From JABFRJ01 sp031365465 (GTDB lineage: Bacteria; Pseudomonadota; Alphaproteobacteria; Rhizobiales; Hyphomicrobiaceae), in NCBI GenBank assembly GCA_031365465.1, contig JANLYD010000185.1, forward strand, positions 1 through 45,825: a DNA stretch of 45,825 nt, given 5' to 3'. Shown here in pieces: positions 8,319-15,552 of the stretch. Position numbers and translations under genes: made by a program. Every line of letters starts with the position of its first letter. Within the stretch, counting starts at the first letter, position 1. The notes under the pieces are model-generated. The model worked only from the letters and a program-made list of their open reading frames with translations. It ran no database searches and was not told where the DNA came from.

Positions 8319-8487
8319 ACCGTCGCCGCCGCGTCGACCCCAAACGCGACCGGAACCCGTTTTCAACAGTGATTGTCGATGCATCACTTGTGATCGCGGC
8401 CGAATCGGCCGACGTCTGCATCCATGGGCGTGGAGCGGATTGCTCACCAGATCGTCCGCGCGCTTTCAAGCCAGCCGCGAGGATTTC

Positions 8488-8718
8488 ATGGCCAAGACGC
8501 AAGCGGAAATTCAACAGTTTACTCAGTCGAGCCAGAGCATGGGATTGAAAGCACCGGGTTTGCTGACGTTCCTCATCTCGTTCATCGTGATGATGGCCGT
8601 CCTGTTCGCCAAGTTCTTCGGCGCCAAGATTCCGTTCCTCAACGAGAACACGGAATTTGCGGGTCTGCTCGTGGCCTACATGATCCTTGCGCTCGGCTGC
8701 CTCATGCGGTCACTGTAG
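8488..8718 (+). CDS. Small two-helix membrane protein, unknown function
   Basis: A 76-residue protein with a short polar N-terminus (MAKTQAEIQQFTQSSQSMG) and two predicted membrane helices: roughly residues 20-38 (LLTFLISFIVMMAVLFAKFF) and 53-72 (FAGLLVAYMILALGCLM). The connecting loop is short, so both ends would face the same side. GAGG lies six bases upstream of the ATG. It is 31 bases before the SDR gene on the same strand and may be co-transcribed with it. I do not recognise the family. Confidence 0.68.
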   Translation: MAKTQAEIQQFTQSSQSMGLKAPGLLTFLISFIVMMAVLFAKFFGAKIPFLNENTEFAGLLVAYMILALGCLMRSL

Positions 8719-8749
8719 AGGCTGTCGCCAACATGCGGGAATCCCAGCC

Positions 8750-9508
8750 GTGACGAAGCCGCGCACACTCTTCATCACTGGTGGATCCCGAGGCATCGGC
8801 GCCGCCACCGCCCGTCTTGCGGCGTCCGCAGGCTTCGACGTCGGCCTGACCTACGTCTCCAATGCTGGCGCGGCAGCCGAAGTCGTACGCGACGTCGAAG
8901 CGCTCGGCCGCAAGGCGTTTGCGGTCGCGTGCGACACGACCCACCCCGTGCAGATCGCGGAGGCCTTCAAGGTCTGCGACCGCCATTTCCCTCGCCTCGA
9001 CGGCTTCTTCAACAACGCCGGCATTTTGGGCACCGCCGGACGCTTCGTGGATATCTCGACGGCGCAGTTGACGTCAGTCGTCACAGTCAACACCATCGGT
9101 CCATTCCTTGCGGCCCAGGAAGCGGTGCGTCGCATGTCGACGCGGACAGGCGGCAACGGCGGTTCGATCGTCAACATGTCGTCGATTGCATCTAAACTCG
9201 GCGGATCCTTTGAGGCTACCGATTACGCGCTCTCCAAAGGCGGCATTGATACGCTGACTGTGGGCCTCGCCAAGGAACTCGCGACTGAAGGCGTGCGGGT
9301 CAACGCAGTGCGTCCCGGCCTCATCTACACCGACATCCACGACTCCAGCGGCATCGCCGACCGCGTCGAAAAATACAAAGGCAATGTTCCGATGCAGCGC
9401 GGCGGCAGCGCCCTGGAAGTTGCCGAAGCAGTCGTTTGGCTGCTTTCGGAAAAGTCGTCCTACGTCACAGGCACTCTGATCGATGTCACCGGCGGCCGCG
9501 GACTCTGA
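8750..9508 (+). CDS. SDR-family NAD(P)-dependent oxidoreductase
   Basis: A classical short-chain dehydrogenase/reductase of 252 residues. The nucleotide-binding TGGSRGIG is near the N-terminus. NNAG, the catalytic Ser in IVNMSSIAS and the Tyr-x-x-x-Lys in DYALSKGG are all present, and so is the PG motif in VRPGLIYTDI. The end LIDVTGGRGL is common in sugar- or acyl-processing SDRs. The start is taken as GTG at 8750, with GGGA nine bases upstream. The ATG-like upstream extension is Cys/His-rich and not SDR-like. The substrate is unknown. The cofactor is probably NADP, since an Arg follows the glycine motif, but this is inference. Confidence 0.9.
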   Translation: MTKPRTLFITGGSRGIGAATARLAASAGFDVGLTYVSNAGAAAEVVRDVEALGRKAFAVACDTTHPVQIAEAFKVCDRHFPRLDGFFNNAGILGTAGRFVDISTAQLTSVVTVNTIGPFLAAQEAVRRMSTRTGGNGGSIVNMSSIASKLGGSFEATDYALSKGGIDTLTVGLAKELATEGVRVNAVRPGLIYTDIHDSSGIADRVEKYKGNVPMQRGGSALEVAEAVVWLLSEKSSYVTGTLIDVTGGRGL

Positions 9509-9713
9509 TCACACCCGATTGCCTCACTGATCTACCGCTGACGCATATCAGGCGAGAGACTGGACTGCGTTGCCGTGACTTTCGCAAGGCATTGCAGGCT
9601 TGCTTGCCGCGCTCATGTGCACCGAACCGGTTTGGGCTTTCTGGTTGCATGCGCTATGACGGCGACGCGTCGACCGAGGCACGCGCGGCGAGCGCGCTTA
9701 CAAGAAGTTCCCC

Positions 9714-11060
9714 ATGGTAGCCCCGACGACCTCGCCGAGCCCGTTCATTCTGCCGCCCGCGTTGCGCGACATCTGGCCGAGTGACGTGACGCCGACCAGC
9801 GACTACGTGGCGGCCGTCCAGCACATGCGCGATGGCAAAGGCCATCTGTTCGTCACCGGTCGCGCGGGCACCGGCAAATCGACGCTTCTGCGAACGCTCC
9901 GCGATCTCGTCACCGATGAGATCGCCGTTGTCGCGCCGACGGGGCTTGCCGCCGTGAACGTCGGCGGCCAGACCATCCATTCGTTTTTCGGCCTGCCGCC
10001 GCGTCTCGTGCGCAGCGAAGACATCCGTCGCAGCCGCAACGGCCGCATCATGCGTAAACTTAAGCACCTCGTCATCGACGAGGTCTCGATGGTGCGGTCG
10101 GACCTGATGTGGGCGATCGATCAATCGCTGCGCATCAATCGCGGCCAGCCGCGCGAGCCGTTCGGCGGCGTGCGTCTCATGATGTTCGGCGACCTCCACC
10201 AGTTGCCGCCAGTCGTCCAGGACGACGTCGCCGATCATCTGGACGACACGTTCGGCGGTCCGTTCTTCTTCTCGGTGCCGGGGTTGATGGAAGGTGAGGG
10301 CACCTCGCTGCTCGAACTCAACAAAGTCTTTCGCCAGAGCGAGGGACCGCTGTTGAACGTCTTGAACAAGGTGCGCGAAGGCAGCGTCGACGAACCCGAT
10401 CTTGAGCTTCTCAACGAACGTGTCCGCCCGATCCGGACGCTGGCGGAAGGCGAGGTCTTCGTCATTCTCACGCCCACCAATGCCGCAGCCCAACGCATCA
10501 ATCTCGCGTACCTGAATGCGCTCAACGGCGAGGCTCGAACCTACACCGCCGGCATGACCGGTGAGTTCAACCCAAGCGCCCAGCCCACCGATCAGACGCT
10601 CACCCTCAAAGTCGGCGCCAAAGTCATCATGCTCCGCAACGATGCCGATCGCCGTTGGGTGAACGGGTCGATCGCGCGTATTTCACGTCTCGAAGACAAG
10701 CAGGTCTACGTCCAGATCGACGGCAAGGATTACGAAGTCGAACCGACATCCTGGGAAAATCGCCGCTACGCCTACGATCAAGCCGAGCAAAAAATCGTCG
10801 AGACCGTTGCCGGCACCTTCACTCAATTCCCGGTTCGCCTCGCCTGGGCGATGACGATTCATAAGAGCCAGGGCATGACCCTCGACAACGTCTATCTCGA
10901 CCTCGGGCGCGGCACGTTCGCCCACGGTCAAGCCTACGTCGCTCTATCTCGCTGTCGCACACTGGAAGGCCTAACCCTGGCCCGCCCCTTGCAGCCGCGC
11001 GACATCAAGTTCGACACCGCCGCCATGGGATATCGTAAAGTGTTTCATGAGCTTGGCTGA
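9714..11060 (+). CDS. PIF1-like ATP-dependent DNA helicase (SF1B)
   Basis: A 448-residue superfamily 1B helicase. Walker A is GRAGTGKST at residues 49-57. The ATP-stacking motif is APTGLAAVNVGGQTIHSFF, Walker B is VIDEVSM (Asp122-Glu123), and motif III is GDLHQLPP (159-166). The C-terminal UvrD/RecD-like helicase half ends with AMTIHKSQGMTLD and AYVALSRCRTLEGL. It probably translocates 5'-3' on single-stranded DNA, acting on G-quadruplex, fork or recombination intermediates as PIF1 relatives do. No RecB/RecC partner is nearby, so this is a stand-alone copy. AAGAAG lies before the ATG at 9714. Bacterial versions are common in Alphaproteobacteria, but their cellular role is poorly defined. Confidence 0.9.
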   Translation: MVAPTTSPSPFILPPALRDIWPSDVTPTSDYVAAVQHMRDGKGHLFVTGRAGTGKSTLLRTLRDLVTDEIAVVAPTGLAAVNVGGQTIHSFFGLPPRLVRSEDIRRSRNGRIMRKLKHLVIDEVSMVRSDLMWAIDQSLRINRGQPREPFGGVRLMMFGDLHQLPPVVQDDVADHLDDTFGGPFFFSVPGLMEGEGTSLLELNKVFRQSEGPLLNVLNKVREGSVDEPDLELLNERVRPIRTLAEGEVFVILTPTNAAAQRINLAYLNALNGEARTYTAGMTGEFNPSAQPTDQTLTLKVGAKVIMLRNDADRRWVNGSIARISRLEDKQVYVQIDGKDYEVEPTSWENRRYAYDQAEQKIVETVAGTFTQFPVRLAWAMTIHKSQGMTLDNVYLDLGRGTFAHGQAYVALSRCRTLEGLTLARPLQPRDIKFDTAAMGYRKVFHELG

Positions 11061-11096
11061 ATATGGCACGTCGTTGCGGCGCGTTGTCGCAATCTA

Positions 11097-11111
11097 TGTT
11101 GCATTGCAACA
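11097..11111. promoter_or_regulatory. Putative PhaR operator upstream of the phasin
   Basis: TGTTGC-ATT-GCAACA is a perfect inverted repeat with 6-base arms and a 3-base spacer, 80 bases upstream of the phasin start. The core TGC-N3-GCA is the pattern reported for PhaR binding in Paracoccus and Rhodobacter. A second weaker element, TTGCG-N9-CGCAA, lies just upstream at about 11074-11092. Repression of phasin genes by PhaR, released when polymer granules form, is the known scheme. Confidence 0.55.
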
Positions 11112-11191
11112 AAACCGTTGATTTCAGGGGGGCTATCTGGCAATGGAAAGACAGTTGTCCACAACTGATTTGCACCCTTGAAGGAACCGTC

Positions 11192-11644
11192 ATGGCCGTC
11201 GAATTCACCAAACAAGCCGAAGAAATTCTCAAAGCCGCCCGCGAAGCCCGCATCCCCGACAACGTCAAGGCGATGGCTGAGCAGAGCGTGTCGCAGACCC
11301 GCAAAGCCTTCGACCAGCTCCAGTCCGCCACGCGCGAACACGCCGCCCACACCGACACCGTCATCGCCTCGGTCCAGGCACATGGCAAGACCATCGCCGA
11401 CAAGCTGCTGACCCATTCCGCCACCAACGCCGAAGCGACCTTCACCGCAGCTTTGAAAATGGTTCAGGCACCCACACTTCCCGACGCAGCACGCTTGCAT
11501 GCCGAATTCATGCAGTCGCAGATGGCCGCTGCCACCGCACAAACGCAGGAGCTGTTCCAGCTCTCGACCAAGGTCGCAACCAGCACCATGGAGCAGTTCC
11601 AGGCCGCTGCCAGCAAGATGTTCGGTGCCGTCAAGGCTCACTGA
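11192..11644 (+). CDS. Phasin (polyhydroxyalkanoate granule surface protein)
   Basis: A 150-residue, Ala- and Gln-rich helical protein of the Phasin_2 type. It coats polyhydroxyalkanoate granules and sets their size and number. The N-terminus MAVEFTKQAEEILKAAREAR and the heptad-like amphipathic helices (EQSVSQTRKAFDQLQSATRE, FMQSQMAAATAQTQELFQLS) are typical. There is no signal peptide. AAGGA lies seven bases before the ATG. A palindromic TGC-N3-GCA site lies upstream and a good hairpin terminator lies 28 bases after the stop, so this is a single-gene transcript. No phaC or phaR is in the window. Phasin families are low-complexity, so a granule-unrelated role of a phasin-like protein is possible. 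Confidence 0.85.
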   Translation: MAVEFTKQAEEILKAAREARIPDNVKAMAEQSVSQTRKAFDQLQSATREHAAHTDTVIASVQAHGKTIADKLLTHSATNAEATFTAALKMVQAPTLPDAARLHAEFMQSQMAAATAQTQELFQLSTKVATSTMEQFQAAASKMFGAVKAH

Positions 11645-11672
11645 GCTACCTGCGACGACCGACGTAGACGAC

Positions 11673-11702
11673 GGCCTGCGGCTCACGCTGCGGGCCTTTG
11701 TC
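11673..11702 (+). terminator. Rho-independent terminator after the phasin
   Basis: GGCCTGCGGC (11673-11682) pairs with GCTGCGGGCC (11687-11696), allowing two G-U pairs, around a TCAC loop. TTTGT follows. The 10-bp stem and short loop are convincing, but the U-run is short. Confidence 0.6.
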
Positions 11703-11929
11703 ATGCCCTCCGTCTGGTTCAGCGTCGCTTGATCCGACGAGTGTCGGCTCCGGCCGTGTCTCATTGGACCATACGATTGGCCGCGTATGAGGGTGTCATT
11801 CGCCCGTCATTCGTTTCGCTTATCGCACTCGTTCATTTGACGTCGCACGTTTGCCATCACGTAAATTATTTTGGCGGCTGTGGCGCGAATGGTATTGCAG
11901 GCGCAAGTTTGCCGCCGCAGACTGCACTC

Positions 11930-12439
11930 ATGCTAGGGAACCCGTCCAAACACGCGATCCGTACGCTCCGTGCCAGCGATGCTGCCGCGCTCGTCGAGGT
12001 GTTCAGCGAAAGCTGGCGTCTCGCTTACGCCGGTGTCATCCCCGCAGCCCATCTCGATCGCGTGATCAGCCGCCGCTCGGAAGCCTGGTGGTTGTCCGCC
12101 GCGCGCGCCAAAGAACGTCATATCGTGCTCGAGTTCGAGGGCAAAGTTGCTGGCTACGCATCGTTTGGGCCCTCCCGGTCTCGCGGCCGGGCGCAAGGCG
12201 AAATCTACGAACTCTATCTCGCACCGATCTATCAGGGCGTCGGCCTCGGCGAGCATTTGTTCGAAGCCTGTCGCGGCCAGCTCGATCGCGCCCGCTGCAA
12301 GGGCCTGCTGGTTTGGGCTCTGACCGACAACACTCAAGCCACCTCCTTCTATTGGCGCAGGGGCGGCCGTCCCGTCGCGTCCATCACTGAAATCATGGGC
12401 GGAAAAAAGCTGGAACGAATTGCGTTCACCTGGCCTTGA
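11930..12439 (+). CDS. GNAT-family N-acetyltransferase
   Basis: A 169-residue acetyl-CoA-dependent acyltransferase. AIRTLRASDAAALVEVFSES opens the fold. The acetyl-CoA-binding motif A is seen in IYELYLAPIYQGVGLGEHLF, where QGVGLG is the R/Q-x-x-G-x-G pyrophosphate loop, and TDNTQATSFYWRRGGRPV is motif B. The ATG at 11930 is chosen because the longer upstream frame has no conserved residues. No good ribosome site is visible (a weak GCAG lies upstream). The substrate is unknown. The 285 bases before it are AT-richer than the surroundings, with a possible TTGACG...TAAATT promoter near 11837-11868. Confidence 0.85.
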   Translation: MLGNPSKHAIRTLRASDAAALVEVFSESWRLAYAGVIPAAHLDRVISRRSEAWWLSAARAKERHIVLEFEGKVAGYASFGPSRSRGRAQGEIYELYLAPIYQGVGLGEHLFEACRGQLDRARCKGLLVWALTDNTQATSFYWRRGGRPVASITEIMGGKKLERIAFTWP

Positions 12440-12462
12440 CGGGTGCGTACTAACATAACGGT

Positions 12463-12819
12463 ATGGCTGTATTCGTTGTAAATTTGCGTGACATGTTAAC
12501 GCTTTTTACCGGCCAGGTATTCGTCGCCATAATCGTGTTGGTCGGCGGAACATTCGGCGTCTTCGGACTCTTTATTGCTCGTCTCTGGGCCGATCGCCAA
12601 CCGTCAGTTTGCCATCCGTCAATAGATTGCCGAGCCGTCGCCGCCATTGACAAGCGTTACCAAACGACCGTCGAAGATATAGTGCGCGCCACACGCACGC
12701 ATCGCGCATTTGCCAACGAGTTGGAGCGAACAAGTTACAACTCTTGGAAGGTCTCTTTCCTTGCTCGCCGCACTCAGTTCTACAAAGACATCGGATTCGG
12801 ACAAGACTCGTGTGGTTAG
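12463..12819 (+). CDS. Putative small membrane-anchored protein, unknown
   Basis: A 118-residue frame starting 23 bases after the GNAT stop. One membrane helix is clear at about residues 14-40 (LFTGQVFVAIIVLVGGTFGV and onward). The remainder is soluble, charged and contains two Cys. The segment is visibly less GC-rich than neighbouring genes, and there is no convincing ribosome site. It may be a recent acquisition or a decayed gene. I recognise no family, and it could be a chance frame. Confidence 0.42.
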   Translation: MAVFVVNLRDMLTLFTGQVFVAIIVLVGGTFGVFGLFIARLWADRQPSVCHPSIDCRAVAAIDKRYQTTVEDIVRATRTHRAFANELERTSYNSWKVSFLARRTQFYKDIGFGQDSCG

Positions 12820-12865
12820 ATCCAGCGCGCCGCATTCTCAGAGGTCTACCCATCAAATACTGTCA

Positions 12866-12886
12866 TCCTAGGCCTTGTGCCTAGGA
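12866..12886. repeat. REP-like palindrome overlapping the end of the hydrolase gene
   Basis: TCCTAGGC-CTTGT-GCCTAGGA is a perfect 8-bp inverted repeat. The layout TGTCATCC(N)GGCCTTGTGCC(N)GGA-CCC is that of a palindromic element dispersed in many alphaproteobacterial genomes. It supplies the stop codon and last residues of the minus-strand hydrolase and may also end both converging transcripts. Confidence 0.6.
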
Positions 12887-13692
12887 CCCAGGGTCGCCGC
12901 ACCCGTCTGGCCAAGCGGCGGCTGCGCGCCGGCAACTAGCCCCCGCACGAACGCCGCGATCGCGTCCAACACCTTCGCCTCCTGATCCCGGTGCGGCGAG
13001 TGTCCGCAACGTTCCAACACCAGCCGCTGCACCGGCCCTTTTGCAACCTCCGAAATCGCATCGATCTGTGCGATCGTTCCGTACTCGTCGTCCGTGCCCT
13101 GGATCAACAGCGTCGGCACCGTCAGCGCGCTCGCCTCCACTCCCAAACTCCACGTCCGAAACTTCGGATCGAGCCACACGCGCGACCATCCCAGAAACGC
13201 GTCGTCGACGTTGACGTGATGCCGCGCCAGCCGCGCCTTGAGATCGGTCCGCTCATACGTCTCCGTCACGCGCGCAATGCTCTCGACCGAGATCGCCTCG
13301 ACCATCACGTGCGGCGCCATCAGCACCACAGCCGTCGTCGCACGCCCACTCGCCGCGTGGATCAGCGCAATCGACGCACCATCCGAATGCCCGATCAAAA
13401 TCGGCGCTTTCACGCCAAGCTTGTCGAGAAGCGCCGGCAGCACCTCCAACGCTTCCTCGTGCATGAACTGCGGCGTTCGCGGCGCTTTCAATCCATCGGA
13501 TTTTCCATATCCGAACCGCGAATACACGACTGCGGGTGCACCGACGCGGCGCGCGATCTGATCAGGAAAATCCCGCCACATGCTCACGCTGCCGAGCCCT
13601 TCGTGCAGAAACACGAGCGGCGGACAGCCGGTCGCCATGCCGGGAATCATCCGCACTTCGATCTCACGGCCCAGCACGACGATTTGCGGCAC
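12868..13692 (-). CDS. Alpha/beta-fold hydrolase
   Basis: A 274-residue serine hydrolase. The oxyanion motif is HEGLGSVSMWRDF and the nucleophile elbow is GHSDGAS. The catalytic acid probably lies in QGTDDEYG and the His in CGHSPHRDQ. The sequence resembles non-haem haloperoxidase, esterase or meta-cleavage-type hydrolases, and the natural substrate is unknown. The GTG at 13692 is chosen because GGGAGA lies about seven bases upstream. A TTG 18 bases earlier is in frame but has no ribosome site. The last codons and the stop are built from a dispersed palindrome (12866-12886). It has no partner gene on the same strand. Confidence 0.87.
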   Translation of the reverse strand: MPQIVVLGREIEVRMIPGMATGCPPLVFLHEGLGSVSMWRDFPDQIARRVGAPAVVYSRFGYGKSDGLKAPRTPQFMHEEALEVLPALLDKLGVKAPILIGHSDGASIALIHAASGRATTAVVLMAPHVMVEAISVESIARVTETYERTDLKARLARHHVNVDDAFLGWSRVWLDPKFRTWSLGVEASALTVPTLLIQGTDDEYGTIAQIDAISEVAKGPVQRLVLERCGHSPHRDQEAKVLDAIAAFVRGLVAGAQPPLGQTGAATLGPRHKA

Positions 13693-13836
13693 TCTCGGTC
13701 TCCCATTCAAAAATGACGCGATAGCTTCTGCAAAGTCGAACCGACGCCCATCTTTGCCGCGCTGAAAGCGTCTGCTAGCGTCCCCGCACTAACAAGCGGT
13801 GCCATTGAACGGTCACCGCACTCAGGAGGAGGCCGC

Positions 13837-14868
13837 ATGCATCTCAAACATTTCGCCAGCCTTGCCGCAGCGCTCGCCATGTCGTGCGTCGCAGCGGTCC
13901 CGGCAGTGTCGCAAGACAAGCCCATCGAACTCAAGCTCGCCCATTGGGTGCCGCCGTCGCATCCGCTGCATAAAGCCATGGAAGACTGGGGCGCATCGCT
14001 CAGCAAAGCCACCAACGGTTCGATTACGTTCAAGGTCTATCCCGCCCAGCAACTCGGCAAAGCCTTCGACCACTACGACATGGCGCGTGACGGTATCGCC
14101 GACGTGACCTACGTCAACCCCGGCTACCAGCCCGGGCGCTTTCCCATCATCGCCGCCGGCGAATTACCGTTCCTGTTCAAGAACGCCAAAGGCGGATCGC
14201 AGGCCCTCGACGAGTGGTATCGCAAGTACGCCGCCACCGAAATGAAAGACGTGAAATATTGCCTGGGCTTCATTCACGATCCCGGCACGTTCCACTCCAA
14301 AACAAAGAAGATCATGGTCCCCGGTGACATCAAGGGGCTGAAGATCCGTCCCGCCCAGGCCACCTTCGCCAGCTTCGTCACCGAACTCGGCGGCACCAAC
14401 GTGCAAGGCGGCGCGCCGGACGTTCGCGACTTCCTCGAGAAAGGCGTCGTCGACGCCGTAGGATTCCCCTGGGGTTCGCTCGTGCTCTTCGGCGCCGACA
14501 AGGTCACCAAATACCACATGGACGTGCCGCTCTATGCCACCACGTTCGCCTGGGTGATTAACAAAGATAAATACGCCTCCATGAGCGACGGCCAGAAAAA
14601 AGCGGTCGACGCCCATTGCACGATCGAATGGGCCGAAAAAGTCGGCGGCCCTTGGGGCGAGTTTGAATTCGGTGGTCACGACAAACTGAAGGCGCTGCCT
14701 GATCACGAAGTCTACAGCATCAGCGCCGATCAACTCGCTGAATGGCGCAAGGCCGCAGCGCCCCTCGAAACCAAATGGGCCGACGCCGTCAAAAAAACCG
14801 GCGCCGACCCCAAAGCCGTAAAAGACGAACTCACCGCCGCCCTCACCAAATACGGCGCCGGCCTCTAA
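13837..14868 (+). CDS. TRAP transporter solute-binding protein, DctP type
   Basis: A 343-residue periplasmic receptor of a tripartite ATP-independent periplasmic (TRAP) transporter. The signal peptide is MHLKHFASLAAALAMSCVAA, ending PAVSQ. The mature start IELKLAHWVPPSHPLHKAME and the conserved ligand-binding Arg in IKGLKIRPAQ are typical of DctP; that Arg usually clamps a substrate carboxylate. VINKDKYASMSDGQKKAVDA is also family-typical. AGGAGG precedes the ATG. No DctQ or DctM membrane subunit gene lies nearby, so this is an orphan receptor that must pair with components encoded elsewhere. The ligand cannot be inferred, although organic acids are usual. Confidence 0.92.
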   Translation: MHLKHFASLAAALAMSCVAAVPAVSQDKPIELKLAHWVPPSHPLHKAMEDWGASLSKATNGSITFKVYPAQQLGKAFDHYDMARDGIADVTYVNPGYQPGRFPIIAAGELPFLFKNAKGGSQALDEWYRKYAATEMKDVKYCLGFIHDPGTFHSKTKKIMVPGDIKGLKIRPAQATFASFVTELGGTNVQGGAPDVRDFLEKGVVDAVGFPWGSLVLFGADKVTKYHMDVPLYATTFAWVINKDKYASMSDGQKKAVDAHCTIEWAEKVGGPWGEFEFGGHDKLKALPDHEVYSISADQLAEWRKAAAPLETKWADAVKKTGADPKAVKDELTAALTKYGAGL

Positions 14869-14876
14869 CCATTACC

Positions 14877-14925
14877 CGTCAGCAAACCTTCTCTACAATC
14901 CATCGAATCCGTTTGCTGACGTTTC
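14877..14925 (+). terminator. Possible terminator after the TRAP receptor gene
   Basis: CGTCAGCAAAC (14877-14887) and GTTTGCTGACG (14911-14921) form a perfect 11-bp stem around 23 bases. TTTCGG follows. A small palindrome, CGTTTC-G-GAAACG, overlaps the distal arm. The loop is large for a classic terminator, so this could instead be a 3' stability element. Confidence 0.45.
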
Positions 14926-14955
14926 GGAAACGCTAACGCACCCACCAGCCAGATT

Positions 14956-14978
14956 CCCTCCCCCCTCGTGGGGGAGGG
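14956..14978. repeat. C/G-rich palindromic repeat (REP-like)
   Basis: CCCTCCCCC and GGGGGAGGG form a 9-bp stem around CTCGT. They are followed by CTAGGGTGGGGGGG. This exact style (C-rich arm, GTGGGGGAGGG, AGGGTGGGGG) is a well-known dispersed intergenic repeat of Rhizobiales and other proteobacteria. Only one copy is in the window. Confidence 0.6.
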
Positions 14979-15051
14979 CTAGGGTGGGGGGGCGCCACTC
15001 CGTCGGTTACCGCCTAAGTTGAAAAACCCTCGAACGCAGGAGGCATCGCCC

Positions 15052-15333
15052 ATGCCATCCGCACACGGCGCATCCAGCGCCCTCATTGCCATCGCAGCCT
15101 TATCGGCGCTCGCGCCAATCCCGGCCCACGCACAAGCCCAACCCACAGCCCAGCCCTCAGTCGAGCAACTCCTGACCGATGGCTGGCAAGTCTCCGGCTA
15201 CGGCGTTGCAGGCGATGGTCGCTCGATCATCCTGTTCAAGCACGCCGACAAAAAATACCTCGCCCAATGCTCGGTGCTTTACGACGTCACTCGCAGCCGG
15301 CGCGTCGCCGTCAACTGTTACGAAATCCATTGA
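15052..15333 (+). CDS. Small exported protein, unknown function
   Basis: A 93-residue protein. A signal peptide runs from residue 1 to about 29 (MPSAHGASSALIAIAALSAL, ending PAHAQ). The mature domain SVEQLLTDGWQVSGYGVAGD, LFKHADKKYLAQCSVLYDV and VAVNCYEI has two cysteines that may form a disulphide. AGGAGG lies eight bases before the ATG at 15052. Similar small periplasmic proteins with a 'GW-x-V-x-GY' opening and a 'YLAQC' centre are common in Rhizobiales, but I know of no assigned role. It stands alone between opgH and the TRAP receptor gene. Confidence 0.75.
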   Translation: MPSAHGASSALIAIAALSALAPIPAHAQAQPTAQPSVEQLLTDGWQVSGYGVAGDGRSIILFKHADKKYLAQCSVLYDVTRSRRVAVNCYEIH

Positions 15334-15552
15334 TCCCGACCCCGCCCGGCCCAGCACCCTCTCGCCGCCGCGTCCGCCACCGCCCTTAACCCTGAAATCT
15401 ACTTTAGATTGAAATTCAACCGGGAATTGCAGATAGTCGGGTGCTGGTAACATCCTTATCTCTCGGTCTCGGACCCATTCACCACCCATTCAGCCCCCAT
15501 CCGTCATTGCAGCGCCGAAAACCCCCTCCCCCGCTGCCCGAGTTTGTCACCC

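Noticed and set aside
9654..10493. 279-codon minus-strand frame opposite the helicase
   Set aside because: Helicase motifs are intact on the plus strand; the frame has no family features.
14941..15018. CRISPR or G-quadruplex element around the C/G-rich palindrome
   Set aside because: Only one copy with no spacers. It fits a dispersed REP-like repeat better.
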